NCBI RefSeq assembly: GCF_030272615.1
Contig: NC_081413.1
Coordinates: 447,928,538-447,992,537, forward strand
Reading direction: 5' to 3'
Source of the DNA: Cryptomeria japonica
Taxonomy: Eukaryota; Streptophyta; Pinopsida; Cupressales; Cupressaceae
DNA length: 64,000 nucleotides
Each line of letters begins with the position of its first letter. The first letter of the stretch is position 1. The notes under the pieces were generated by a model that was given only the letters and a program-made list of their open reading frames with translations, did not search any database and had not been told where the DNA came from. The translations under genes were made by a program, and so were the position numbers. Shown here in pieces: positions 11,801 through 22,159 of the stretch.

Positions 11801-12870
11801 GGAAACTAGAATCCCTCTATTCTCTCATGAAGATAGCTTCTTCTGGAAAGAGACCCAATCCAGTACTTTCTTGGTCAAATCTGCTTATAGACAACTTGTG
11901 AGACCCCCTGTGGATGTCGAGTGCTAGAAGAAAATATGGAACCCTTAGTTAATCTCTAAAATTAATTACTTCTGGTGGTCACTAATGCATGGTAAAACCC
12001 TCACTTTGGATAACCTGAAAAAGAGGGGGTTTCATCTCGCCAATAGATGCAACCTATGTAAAGCTAACGAGGAAAATATTGACCACCTATTTGTCCTCTG
12101 CCCCTTTGCTAAACATCTGTGGATTAACACTCCATAAATGTGGTCTCTATTGGGTCTTCCAGAATGACATTAAATAGTTTGTTTTTGGATGGAATCCCCC
12201 CTCCCATCACCCCCTCATCATTCAATTATGGAGAAAAATACCACCACACATCTGTTGGGCCTTATCGAGAGAAAAAAACCACAAAATCTTCAGAGATACT
12301 AAAACTTCTCCTGATAGTGTTGCCTACATTTTATTTAGGATGATCTCTAAAAACATTTTGGTGACAAAATGGAAAACCCCTCCTAACTCCCCTAATTGGA
12401 TGGAGAAGAAAATTGCTGAAAGATGGAAGCTCCCCCCTGGTTTTGAAATCTTCAACAACAGTGCCAATATCAAAAGGAAGATGACCAAATGGTCAACCCC
12501 AAAATTACACTGGTATAAGCTGAACTTTGATGGTAAGCAAAATGGCTTATGATGTTGGAGGGACCCTAGTCTACTACTAGTCACCACCAAGGGGATCTTG
12601 GAGAGAAAAAAAAGCCTTTGTCCAAGATGGAACCGTTTTATCTGCCCAAAGATGAAGGAAACCAATTTTCCAATTTTAAGTTGGGACGAGAATCCTATCC
12701 ATTATGAACTTGGATGGCCATGTATCCAAGGCAAGCTTAGTCACCACTCTCACAAGGGATGGATTTTTGATGATAGTACAGATATCAGGAATGATTATTC
12801 CCTAATTATTGCCTGGATGGAGCCAACTAGCGACAATAAAGGTGAAGGAAGGGAAAGGTCAAATCACACT
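8831..12870 (+). pseudogene. LINE ORF2: endonuclease, reverse transcriptase, RNase H-like
   Basis: Starts ATG AAG TTC with MKFLSWNIRGLNSPKK, the usual N-terminus of the endonuclease, and reaches SDHNPLLFHW, the catalytic SDH motif, near 9440. The GDFN block expected between NIYAPN and LSDSMGDLANF is missing, so part of the endonuclease is deleted. After a frame change near 9490 the RT follows: YKAPGLDGFP, FKLDISKAYDTVNW, GIRQGDPISPYLF and the active-site FVDDT near 10845. A zf-RVT region with CNLCKANEENIDHLF lies near 12050. WYKLNFDGK near 12515 marks a degenerate RNase H. Stops and further frameshifts occur throughout. Confidence 0.85.
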
Positions 12871-13187
12871 GGCTCGATTGAAGCTCCACATGTTCCTAGT
12901 AGATTTCCTAATTTTTATATCTACTCAGACATAAGAGATAATAATCATCTCGATTATTACATCCTCTTATCTCATGTTCAGCACAAATTTTATATCAACT
13001 CTGCCTTAATTCTGCTTTGGCTCTGTATTTTTGCTGGAAGGACTCATATTCACTCTATTAAGCTGGAGGAACCAAGAATGGGTGGGGACAAGCTGAGACT
13101 GGAACCCGATAAAGTGGATGATTTCAGAGAAAAACTGGCAGTGTGGTTCGTCTGTTTAGAGGGCGGCATTGCTAAGTTCATGGAAGT

Positions 13188-13733
13188 ATGAAGGGTAATG
13201 ATGAAAGACTCTCCAAACAATTTGTGACTTCCTGGGAAGACAAAAGAGTAACCATGGGAGGAATCTCATTTGAAATCAATGAAGAGGTCATAGCCTAGGC
13301 AATAGGTCTTTCTATGGCGGGAAGAAAATGGAAAAAGTAGAGCCGTATTGCGGATACCACCAGCTTGAACCAGTTCTTCTACGAGGGTGAAAAGCATGTT
13401 AAGAGGGCTAGTGGATTCAACAGGGAGGAGCTCCCTCCCTCGTGGGATGAGGTCTATTATGTTGCAATGAAGTATTTCACACTGGAGGGAAGGTATGGTA
13501 TCTTCTATTACTACCATCTCCCTTTCCTTAACAATTTGAGAAACAAAGACTATATTTCTATTCTATTTTTCTTCTTGCATTCCTTGGACGCTAATGTTAA
13601 GGACATTGCTAAAGCTAAGAAAAAAGGGAAGGATTTCCCAATCCTCCACCAAGGCTTGATTCTTCTCTTGTACAACTTCCACCTTGCCCTTTGTCTGCCC
13701 CAATCCATCTCTATCCAGAATGTGACTAATACT
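13188..13733 (+). pseudogene. Unrecognised protein family (FAM-U), N-terminal part, split by insertion
   Basis: From ATG 13188 the frame reads MKGNDERLSKQFVTSWEDKR, then VTMGGISFEINEEVIA with stops at 13294 and 13336, then YFTLEGRYGIFYYYHLPFL and DFPILHQGLILLLYNFH. A copy at 57353 aligns by eye (EVINLSM; NPILHKGLILLIYEHF). I do not recognise a named domain; it recalls the putative plant transposon proteins found beside plant retroelements. The copia-like element F2 interrupts the frame at 13733, duplicating ATACT, and the frame resumes at 28383. Whether it belongs to the LINE just upstream is unclear. Confidence 0.6.
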
Positions 13734-14527
13734 TGTTAGGAATCCCACAGATACTTAGAGGGGGGGTGAATCAGTATCTGACTAGTGAGTAGAATTTCTT
13801 GAATTAAATCATGCAGAACATATTATAATAGTGTACCAGTATGCAAGAAATAATACAATAAACAAAATCAAGAACATCCACATGAAAAACACACCATAAC
13901 ACAAGGTTTTAATGAGGAAACCCAGTGTGGGAAAAACCTCAGTGGGATTTGTGACCCACAATATTCACTCACTTGCCAATAAGAGAATATTACTTACAAA
14001 AGGGGCCTGCACATGCAGGAAGGCCAATTGCCTAGAGCTCACTGCTCAAAGGGAAGTCTCACAGACTTATAATGAGGATTATACAAATCCAATATCTTGT
14101 ACTTCTTTACAATAGCATCTATAATGCCTAATCCAGTACCAGTTGCTGCTCTACTTCTTACATAAACCCTTAGCCTATATTTCACATAATAGGTCTACCT
14201 AATATTTTTCCTTAACACTTCCTCACTCATTACCAAATGTCTAAAATGATCTCTTTTATATATAAGAGTCATTTAACAATTTTCCATGTTGTCTTACAAA
14301 GTTTTTATAATAATAAACAAAATATAATATAACAAAATCCTATCGGCCTCTCTGCTGGTATACTTTTTTTCTTTGTGCCAGTGTTGCTGTCCTAAGTGCC
14401 GGTGTAGAGTGTGATCTGCTGATGCTGGTATAGTGCCTTTTCTGGTACCATAGGATTGCAAGGTTGCCATCAATGAAAAAACCTTCAATCACATACAATG
14501 TCTCATTGCAGTGTGCATATGCCAACA
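13734..14527 (-). repeat. 3' LTR of element F2 (794 bp)
   Basis: Plus-strand ends TGTTAGGAATCCC and ATGCCAACA. It pairs with the interrupted copy at 19497-19528 plus 27617-28382, which is nearly the same sequence. It contains GAGGGGGGGTGAATCAG near the start, the site class into which the Tat-like element inserted in the other copy. Confidence 0.9.
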
Positions 14528-14540
14528 ATCTCCCCCTTTG
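14528..14540 (-). promoter_or_regulatory. Polypurine tract of F2 (with a second copy near 14660)
   Basis: On the minus strand CAAAGGGGGAGAT directly precedes the 3' LTR. A second, similar block (TTGATGCCAAAGGGGGAG) lies about 130 bp inside at 14659-14676. Family F3 has the same doubled arrangement at 54138 and 54295. Confidence 0.75.
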
Positions 14541-15194
14541 GCATTGATGGCAACACTCATGAGAAATTTCAAAATGTATCCAAAAATGTTACCAAAAATG
14601 TGTGTGCTCCCCTTGAGCATATGATTCCTGTGATATTGAATTTTCTCATCCCACTACTCCCCCTTTGGCATCAATGACAAAGGTTGTCAAGATGTCAGTA
14701 GAATGTAGTTTCAACCTTATAACTGGGTGGTTACAATTTGAAAAGGATCTCCCAAAATCAAGTTTATACTATCCATAAACTTCTTGCTATCCTTTATTGT
14801 TGTCTTTGTTCTCTTCACTATACCAGTGAGATGCTACAAATTCTCTGCCGGTGTTTTCTGTCCCTGTATTAGTGCCTTAGATACCTCCTTCCGTAGTGAT
14901 GCTAGATAGTCCAATCTTGGACTTAGTTTTAATCTCAAATGTTTTGCCTTATTCACTATTCTTTCTCTCTCTCTTTCCAATTTAAGTAAATTTTCTTCAA
15001 AATTTGTTATCTTCTCCTCAAAAACTGATAGTGTATCAGGTAAGTTAACAAAATTATTTGCAAGTTTATTGATCTCATCCTATACCTTGCTCATATTTTT
15101 CTCTATATATACAGTCAAAAAGTTTGTCTTACAGGTGTCTTTGTACAAAGTTTTTTACTCTTTCAATAAATTACACAATTCCAATAGAAGTGTG
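14541..15194 (-). other. Untranslated or decayed 3' interior of F2
   Basis: No intact frame. Short coiled-coil-like fragments on the minus strand, such as the E/K/R-rich stretch near 14950-14990, suggest the decayed C-terminal end of ORF-X. The second polypurine-like block lies at 14659-14676. Confidence 0.4.
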
Positions 15195-17987
15195 TCAAAA
15201 TTTCTGTTTACACTTCTTTATTTGCTCATCAAAGAATTTCTGCTTTTCAATTTCTACTTTATCCTTCAATGACTCTTCCTTTATTTTCTCAATGTTTTCT
15301 ATGATATATTTACACAGTGTATCAAGTTGTCCCAAAGAATCTTTATTGTCTATATTATAGTTAGGAGCAATTAGCTTCAAAATTGATATGGTATCATCAA
15401 TTGCCTTATAAGCTTGTGATCTACAGTTTATTATCTTTTTGATTGAATCTAATAGTACCTCAGTCACATTAGTTGATTTTTAGCCTAATGATGAACCAAC
15501 ATTCTGAGTACCGTCAGTGGAAGTAACCAGGCTTGTATTGACCTCTGGTAGGTCTATTTGTGTCTGCATTTCTTTAAGCAGTGGTTTTTCTATTTCTCCA
15601 GTTGCCGGTGGCACTGTTTCCTTATGTTCTTGTTCCTGTTGCTGTTGTTTATGTTCTGGAGCCTTTTGCTCTATTTGTTGCATTGTCTCAGTCTGAGTCT
15701 CTACCTTTTTCTCTTTGTCTTCTGTCGGTTTCTCCTGTGTGTTTTTAGTTTGCTCAGCTACCGGAGGCTCACTAGCCATGTCAGTCTTATCAGCTGTATC
15801 TTTGTCTACCACTATGTTGATCTTTTGAGTATCAACATCCATAGTATATAAGACTTTAGGATTAGGATTACCATCCTCTACATCCATACTCTCAGCTGCC
15901 AGTTGATCTTCTGTAGCTGTTGTTTTTATCGGTGGAGGTGGGGATAAGTTGTCTCTAACCTTGATACTAGGTGGTCCACCAACTTTACCTTTACCCTTGT
16001 CTCTATCTTTCTGATAAAATTTTATGGGTTTGGGGTTCTTGTATTCTTCTTTTTTTTCTTTTTCAACTAGGAATATATCCCTTCCATTTTTTGTTTCCTC
16101 AGTCACCTCATTAACTCTCCCAACCATTAAAGCAACGTGCCAGTGTGCAGTAGAAAATACTGACTGGTTGGCTTGAGCAATTAGATCATCAATTTCTTTG
16201 GGTGAGTTTACCGAATATACAACAAGTAGCTTTTCAATCTTTATTTTCTTGTCCAGTTCTATTACTACTTGTCTCTTGCTTCCAGTCTCTTAAATAGTTC
16301 ATCTGGATTTCATTGACTACTTCCATCAAAAACTTCTTATACATGTCCATATGCAACATAACACTATTTTCAAGTTGTTCTTTTTCATCAGCTATTAAAA
16401 TGTCATACATTTTCTCTATATTTTTCAATTTACCTTCCTCTATAATTTCATTCAGCAGTATATCAAAAGGGGCTAAGTCTTTGTTTGTCCTCTTCTTCTT
16501 TTTGGGTGTCAGTTTATTCTTCTTTGGTGTAGCCTTTCTTACTGGAGATCTCACTACTTGTTGTTTTTGTCTTGTCCTCCTAGGTGAGGGTGAGAGTGTG
16601 GTTGCTGATGAGGGATCTCTTTTCCTTATGACTCTTTTGAAAGTTGTAGGCATGTCACTCCCCGAAGAAGTACCTACTAGTGATAGGTGAGTTTCAGGTT
16701 GTGGAGTTGCTAACTCATCCTCTGTTATACCGGTTTTCTTCAACACATCTTCTTTGATGGCCTTTGCTTGTCTGGAACCTTTCCTTACAACTAACTCAAC
16801 CTTTTTCACTCTTTTCTTTGATTGTATTTGGCTTTCAATAGTTTCTGCACTACCAAATATTTCTTCCTTAGGTTCTCTGGGGGCTTCTAGAAGTGCTTTA
16901 GCATATGTTTCAATTATATGATCATCTATTTCATAGCCCATATCAATTACCCAAAATATCCTAGGGATGACTGCTTCCATCCAGATTTCATCCTTCTTGA
17001 TTACAAAGCATATTTCATCTTTGTATTTGTCAACAATATTTTGTGATAACCTGATTCTTTTCTTCATTTTGGCCTTTAATGGTTGAAAGAAGTCATGAAT
17101 ATTGTTTTCCTTGTCTTCTCCCATGTTATTGAATAGTTTTGTTAACTGTTGCCTACCGATATATCATATCCAAGTTCTTTGTAGCCTATACCGGGAACCT
17201 GTTTGGTTATATGTAGTAGAAGACATACTAACAGATTTCCAAACCTGAAAGTTCCTTTCTTGTCCTTCTTAATCTTTCCAAGGTTGTCAATTAATTCATC
17301 CTTTAACCACTCACATATATCAATCTTTGCATTATCTGTGACCATATCATAAGCACTCTTAATGCATAAACTTGAAACTGAATTGAGTCTATTTGCATGA
17401 GTAGCTTTATACCCTAATATCATGTTGATAAATCTCACATTAATGTCTGTTACATCATTAACTCTTAGGGACCTTTTGTTGAATGTTGCACCAGTTATTT
17501 TTTTAACTAGGTCATTAAATACCTTTTTGGTTTTATCTGGCCTTTTACCAATGGTCAGTAACCCTGTGACAACTTTCACAGCTTCCTTAGTGATTTTGTG
17601 GATTGCATCTAACTAGAAAAATTCACCATGTACCCTACTTAAGACTATCCTAATCAAATCCTTGGGGAATTTAGGAATGCTAAGGATCTCTGTAAATCCT
17701 ATGGTTTCAATGATCTTGTGTTCATCTTTGACATTGCCGGTTTTATCAGATATCACAGTTTTAAACATGGTTTTAATCTCTTCATCTCCTAGTTCCTCAA
17801 TGTTGCAATGGATGTACATTATGGGGTCTTCAACATAGACAACTCCCTTGGGAATTTGAGAAAAAGAACCTAAGGTATCATCATTCTTTTCTACCTTGGG
17901 AACTAACTAAAATATGGGCCTAGGTCTTTTTATCACTTCAACAATAGTAGGGTTTGATATATATTCAATTGTAGAGGTGGATGCCAT
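15195..17987 (-). pseudogene. ORF-X: long unknown ORF of copia-like element F2
   Basis: From ATG 17987 the frame reads MASTSTIEYISNPTIVEVIK, passes a TAG at 17909, and continues with YIHCNIEELGDEEIKTMF and VHGEFF. A conserved block near 17580-17145 (KITGATFNKRSLRVND, GTFRFGNLLVCLL, GYKELGYDIS) follows. A frameshifted block GEDKENNIHDFFQPLKAKMK at 17124-16234 ends in K/R-rich sequence. Last come an acidic, Q/E-rich region (16127-15480) and a coiled coil (15467-15195). A divergent copy lies in element F3 at 44406-47252 and onward. No named domain was recognised. Its place after gag and before the polypurine tract is that of the env-like ORF in SIRE elements, but the relation is only a guess. 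Confidence 0.65.
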
Positions 17988-18420
17988 GATAAAATACCTT
18001 TTGCTGCCTTTAGGATGGATTAATGCTTGGAGTGTTCTTGCCTCTTGCTCGAAATGCCTTAGCTCAGAATCTTCATTCTCTTCGTAGGTTTGAAATCTCG
18101 GTGAAATGGAATGGAGCCAAAACCTCAATTTTATAGTGTCTTTTTGCCATCTACCACATTAAATGCATGCCGATTAAGTATTCACTTAACATTGTCTGTC
18201 AGTAAAAATTAATTTCCAACTTCTTACCTCTAACCAAGGGAATAATAGCACATGTGTCATTAGATTGTCAAAACCCTCAAGGAAACTTTCTTCAATCAGA
18301 TGAAGAACTTCCTATCGGTGGAGCACTGCTTTGTCCTATTGATGAAGCATCACTCTGTCCTACCAGTGGAGGAGTATTACCAAAATTTAGATCAGCTTTT
18401 CTAATCCATTGTTTTGAGAA

Positions 18421-19425
18421 TTATTGCTTAACCTCTTCAACTTTTTCTTTACCTTTCAAGCTAGAACTTTTGTTGTCTGTTGGTGATCCTTTACTTCTAC
18501 AGAATTTTGCAATATGCCCAATCGTGTTACATGCATAACAAGTTACATTATTCTTCTGAATAGCTTTCCCATAACCTATGCTAGTTTTTGTTCTGCATTG
18601 ATTAGATAAATGTCCAAATCTTCCACAAACATAACATCTCACATTCATTCTACAATTTTCAGAGTTGTGACCAACTTTGTTGCATTTAGAACATTGACCG
18701 GTGGGTGTGTTGATATTCTGATAATTTCTAGATCTACATTAATTTGCTCTATGACCATACTTATTACAGTTAAAGCATTTTCCATTGAATTTATAAGCAT
18801 TAGGTTGTCTTACCAGTTTGCTGTGATCCTAAGTATTTGCAGTACCAAAGCTTTCACCAACTTCAAAGCCAATTCCAGAAGTGTCACCTTTAGGTTTTTG
18901 ATTCTTTAGCAAGGTGCCCAGTTCCTTTGAGCTTTTCTTGAATTTTTCTTTATGTTGATTTGCAGTTTCTAGTTCTCTTTCTAAGACTTCTTTTTGTCTC
19001 ATCAGTTCATTTGAGTCATTCTGAGTATGCATCAGATTTGTCTTCAACATGTCATTTTCATAGCTAAGTCTTGTGTTCTCATTTGCTGCATCAATTAGTC
19101 TTCTAGGAAATTCTTCTTCATTCTTCTTCCTATCCTCAATCTCTTTGCAAAATCTCATAGTCATATCCCGCATCTCATTCTTTGTTGTCATGTTCTCTTG
19201 TTTCAACTTGCTTATCATATCATTAAGTGATTCCTTTTCATCATTCTCATTTTGCAATTTTTCACAAAGTTCTCTTCTCTTATTTCTTGCAACAGTAAAA
19301 TTTTCTTGAAGTGCCTGAATGATATCCTGAGCTTCCCTTAAATCATCTTCTAGTTTGATATTTTTCAAATTCTCTGCATCATAGCCTGAAAGAGCTCCTT
19401 CAAGTTGCTTCATCATATTTTCCAT
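18421..19425 (-). pseudogene. gag: F2 gag: coiled coil followed by four CCHC zinc knuckles
   Basis: Starts at ATG 19425 (MENMMKQLEGALSGYDAENL), 55 bp after the primer site, though the frame is open upstream through the primer site and into the LTR. About 200 residues of heptad-rich coiled coil follow (e.g. CKEIEDRKKNEEEFPRR), then knuckles CFNCNKYGHRAN-C, CSKCNKVGHNSENC, CYVCGRFGHLSNQC and CYACNTIGHIAKFC, ending in a K/E-rich tail. A stop lies after FGTANT and another (TAA) within knuckle 1. The UBN2 domain of family F1 gag is absent. F3 carries a divergent copy at 42876-44017. Confidence 0.75.
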
Positions 19426-19479
19426 CTTTATTAGTGTCAAGATCTTCCTCAAGCTATTAGGCTTCTGAAAATAGAGGAC

Positions 19480-19496
19480 CAAGCTCTGATACCAAT
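19480..19496 (-). promoter_or_regulatory. Primer binding site of F2, initiator tRNA-Met type
   Basis: Minus strand ATTGGTATCAGAGCTTG directly follows the LTR end CCTAACA. The core TGGTATCAGAGC is complementary to the 3' end of initiator tRNA-Met. It fixes the 5' end of F2 at the high-coordinate side. Confidence 0.85.
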
Positions 19497-19699
19497 TGTT
19501 AGGAATCCCACAGATACTGAGAGGGGGGTGTAGCATCGTAAAATTGTGACACTTGCAATTTTGACTGCATTTGGGTCTTCATGATGGAGGTGCAATGTTG
19601 AACCTGAATGGAGACCCTGAAACCTGTTTACGACATCAAAAACTGCATCTTTCTGCACCTTGGCCTGATCCTCCTTGCACCCTGCTATCCTGGGAGGTG

Positions 19700-19790
19700 G
19701 GACCATGGCGCCCAGCGCCCTGGTCCTTCAGGACCATGATGCCTAGTGCCTTGGTCCCTCAGGACCATGGCACCCAGCGCCCTGGTCCCT
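19700..19790. repeat. Three 31-bp hairpin units in the 5' LTR
   Basis: Three head-to-tail units, each of the form GGACCATGGCGC-CCA-GCGCCCTGGTCC (middle unit decayed). Within one unit the two halves pair over 11 of 12 positions. The 3' LTR has the same array at 26534-26625. Confidence 0.85.
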
Positions 19791-19912
19791 GGCCCTATTT
19801 TGGGCCCAGTCTCTTGTTGGGCATCGGGTCTTCAAGTTTTCAATTTGGAAAATAATGCTCCTAGGTCGGCCTAAGGTCGGAAAAATTCGTCTCCTAACCC
19901 TAATTGACAAGT

Positions 19913-19920
19913 ATATAAAC
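19913..19920 (+). promoter_or_regulatory. LTR TATA box
   Basis: TATATAAA in the 5' LTR, with TATATAAAA at the matching place (26747-26755) in the 3' LTR. Its location downstream of the hairpin array fits a pol II start for the element's RNA. Confidence 0.6.
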
Positions 19921-20784
19921 TACATTTCCCCTCTCGGAGAGAAGGTGGAGAAAACATATGTGTGGAACAGGTGGAAGTGATAGACAAACATTCAAACATT
20001 CAAGCATTCCTTCAAGCAATTGAGCATTCTAGGTCTCCATTCAAGGCTAGGTGTTGCATTCAAGACAAGGATTAAACCATTGAAGAGGAGATCACCTACA
20101 ACATACAACATACAACATACAACATCATTACACCTTCACATGTAAGAATACAAACATTCTTACAACAAGGTATCAGTACTTGATTACATTACAAACATTT
20201 ACATTTACAACATTCTCATTTCTTGGTTAATTCCAAAACTGGGGTTTGACCTGAAGGCAAACCCCTAATCCCTAACCCCCCAATCGTCCTCTCTTTTTTG
20301 TGTGTAGGTTGCAGGTACGTGGCTGTAATTGAAGATCTGGAATCCTTGTGCAGAGACGAACAGATCCCCCTTCGTTTCGCGGATTTTTCGGAGGACCGTG
20401 TGCACTCCAGGTGCCATCATCCCGTCAAATTTCGCTCAAACTTGCAGGACAGCATCGTCTCGACATTTTACTGCTAATTTTAGGTCTGTAGCTTCATCCC
20501 GTGTCCCTATCTCTGTCTACAATCGAATCTTTCTTACTTTTACATACACTACTAGTTCAATCCTTCCATCTACATTCTTTACAAAAGAGGGTATCCTTGC
20601 TGTCTCAACCCTTGAAACTCATTTAGAATTCAATCTTGCATTGTGTGGGATTGGATCTTGTGAGTTTCAACCCCTCTTTTGAATGTAAAGTCTCTCCTAA
20701 GTGAAAACCGTCAATCCTAATGACCTCCTTTCTCTCTCCTTGGAGTGGGGGAACACCTAGGGTTTGATTTTTCGCTTTACATTT

Positions 20785-20802
20785 TGGTGAACCCGACGTG
20801 AA
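20785..20802 (+). promoter_or_regulatory. Primer binding site, tRNA-Trp type
   Basis: TGGTGAACCCGACGTGAA starts three bases after the LTR end. From memory it is complementary to the 3' end of plant tRNA-Trp (...TTCACGTCGGGTTCA plus CCA). The element at 30174 has the decayed form TGGTGAACTTGACATGAG at the same place. Confidence 0.75.
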
Positions 20803-22159
20803 CATCCTAATTCTGATTATTCTTGGTTAGATCTGAAAAAAAAAAATTTGCTTCCTTAATTACATTTCCATGTTTGATCTTTTGCAAATTTTAGAGGTTA
20901 ATTGCATAAAAACCCTAAATTTTCTTTTTAGTAATTGAGCTTGTGAAATGTTTAATCGTTAATGCTTGTTTCAGATCTACCCTTCTATTGCGAATTGTCA
21001 ATTCATATTTGTGCTTTAATTCTAAAAATTAAGTGGTTAAGTGTCAAAACCCTAATTTTTAAAACCCTCTTGATTCAACCTTTGATCGATGATTTCACTG
21101 ATCAAAACATCTCCAAATCGGCTGTAACTTTGGATTTCGCAACAAAATCATAATATCTCTCATCCCTGAAAATTTTTAAAAAAGTTGCGAGGACCATGTG
21201 CACCCTGAGCGCCATCATCCCTAACATTTTTTTTTGAAATTTCGGGAGATAGATCTTACTGTATTTTTTTGCTAGAATCCAAAGTCTTGGCTGATTTCAT
21301 CAATTCTAACACTTTCAAAATTAAAGTCAAAGTTGGTCTAGTGATTGCTTGGATTAAGGCTTTTAATCATTCAAAAATTGTTGAAATTGAAATTCGTAGC
21401 AAAATTGTGTTTCTTACTGTCCTAAATCTGAAAAGTGTGTTGGCATTCATTCGAAGTTTCAGTGCCTTATTCAAATTTTTGCAGTTTGTGACTTTTGAAA
21501 TTGAGTGTTTAATTGCAGCAACTTTGATTTCCGCTTTCAAAATTGAATTTTGCATGAAATTGAGTCAACTTTTAAATTTCAAAGCTTGCATTGCTTTTAG
21601 TATTCCCTCTAAAATCATAAAATTCAAAATTTCAGTTTCCCTCTCTTTTTCAAAATTCAAATTTTGCATTTTTCAACAATCTTGGTAGGGTTCAATGTTG
21701 AGATTGCAACTTTAATTTGGCCTATCTATAGATCGTAAAATCACTCAATTTTTTCAGATTAGCTTTAAAATCATCATAACTTTCATCCCTGAAAATTTTG
21801 AAAAAAGTTGCGAGGACCGTGTGCACTCCATTCGCCACGGTCCTTGACATTTTTTCTAAAATTTCAGGAGATTGTCATGATTGCATTTAATAGCTTAAAT
21901 CTAGGAGATTGGCTGATTTTATTGAAATTTGCTACCTCTAAATTTGAAAATAAATTCAAAATTCAAGATTTCAATTTTTAAGATAACAATTAAAATTAAG
22001 TGCTACCCCCTTGGCCCTAATTTTCATTTGTGCCTACCTTTCTTGGAAGTTGTGTTTCCCTCTTCTTTCACAAAGTTCAAATTGGATAATCATTATCTCA
22101 TTGATCAATTTTGCCAACTTTATTTTCAAAATTCAAAATCTTCTCTCCCTCTCTAGTGC
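20803..22159 (+). other. Leader of the Tat-like element
   Basis: About 1.36 kb, A/T-rich, with no credible gene. It holds two more copies of the GGACC hairpin module. The one at 21191-21220 is imperfect. The one at 21814-21843 has arms GGACCGTG and CACGGTCC. Each is preceded by a TGAAAATTTT..AAAAAAGTTGCGA stretch and followed by a GACATTTTT or AACATTTTT stretch. It probably serves as 5' untranslated RNA with packaging or dimerisation signals. Confidence 0.6.

Larger units (their letters stand above)
7235..12870 (+). mobile_element. L1-type LINE retrotransposon, decayed
   Basis: Two ORF remnants in LINE order: ORF1 with a DUF4283-like domain and CCHC knuckle, then ORF2 with apurinic-type endonuclease, reverse transcriptase, a cysteine-rich zf-RVT segment and an RNase H-like end. 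Many stops and several frame changes show it cannot work. Neither the 5' end nor target duplications were found. The 3' end is uncertain: a LINE-like tail appears only after the unknown ORF at 28383-29110, so the element may extend further. Confidence 0.8.
19529..20781 (+). repeat. 5' LTR (1253 bp)
   Basis: Begins TGTAGCATCG and ends GCTTTACA, three bases before the primer site. It contains the hairpin tandem at 19700-19790, a TATA box TATATAAA at 19913-19920, a short CATACAACATACAA run near 20100, and a further GGACCGTG copy at 20393. It differs from the 3' LTR mainly by transitions. Confidence 0.92.
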
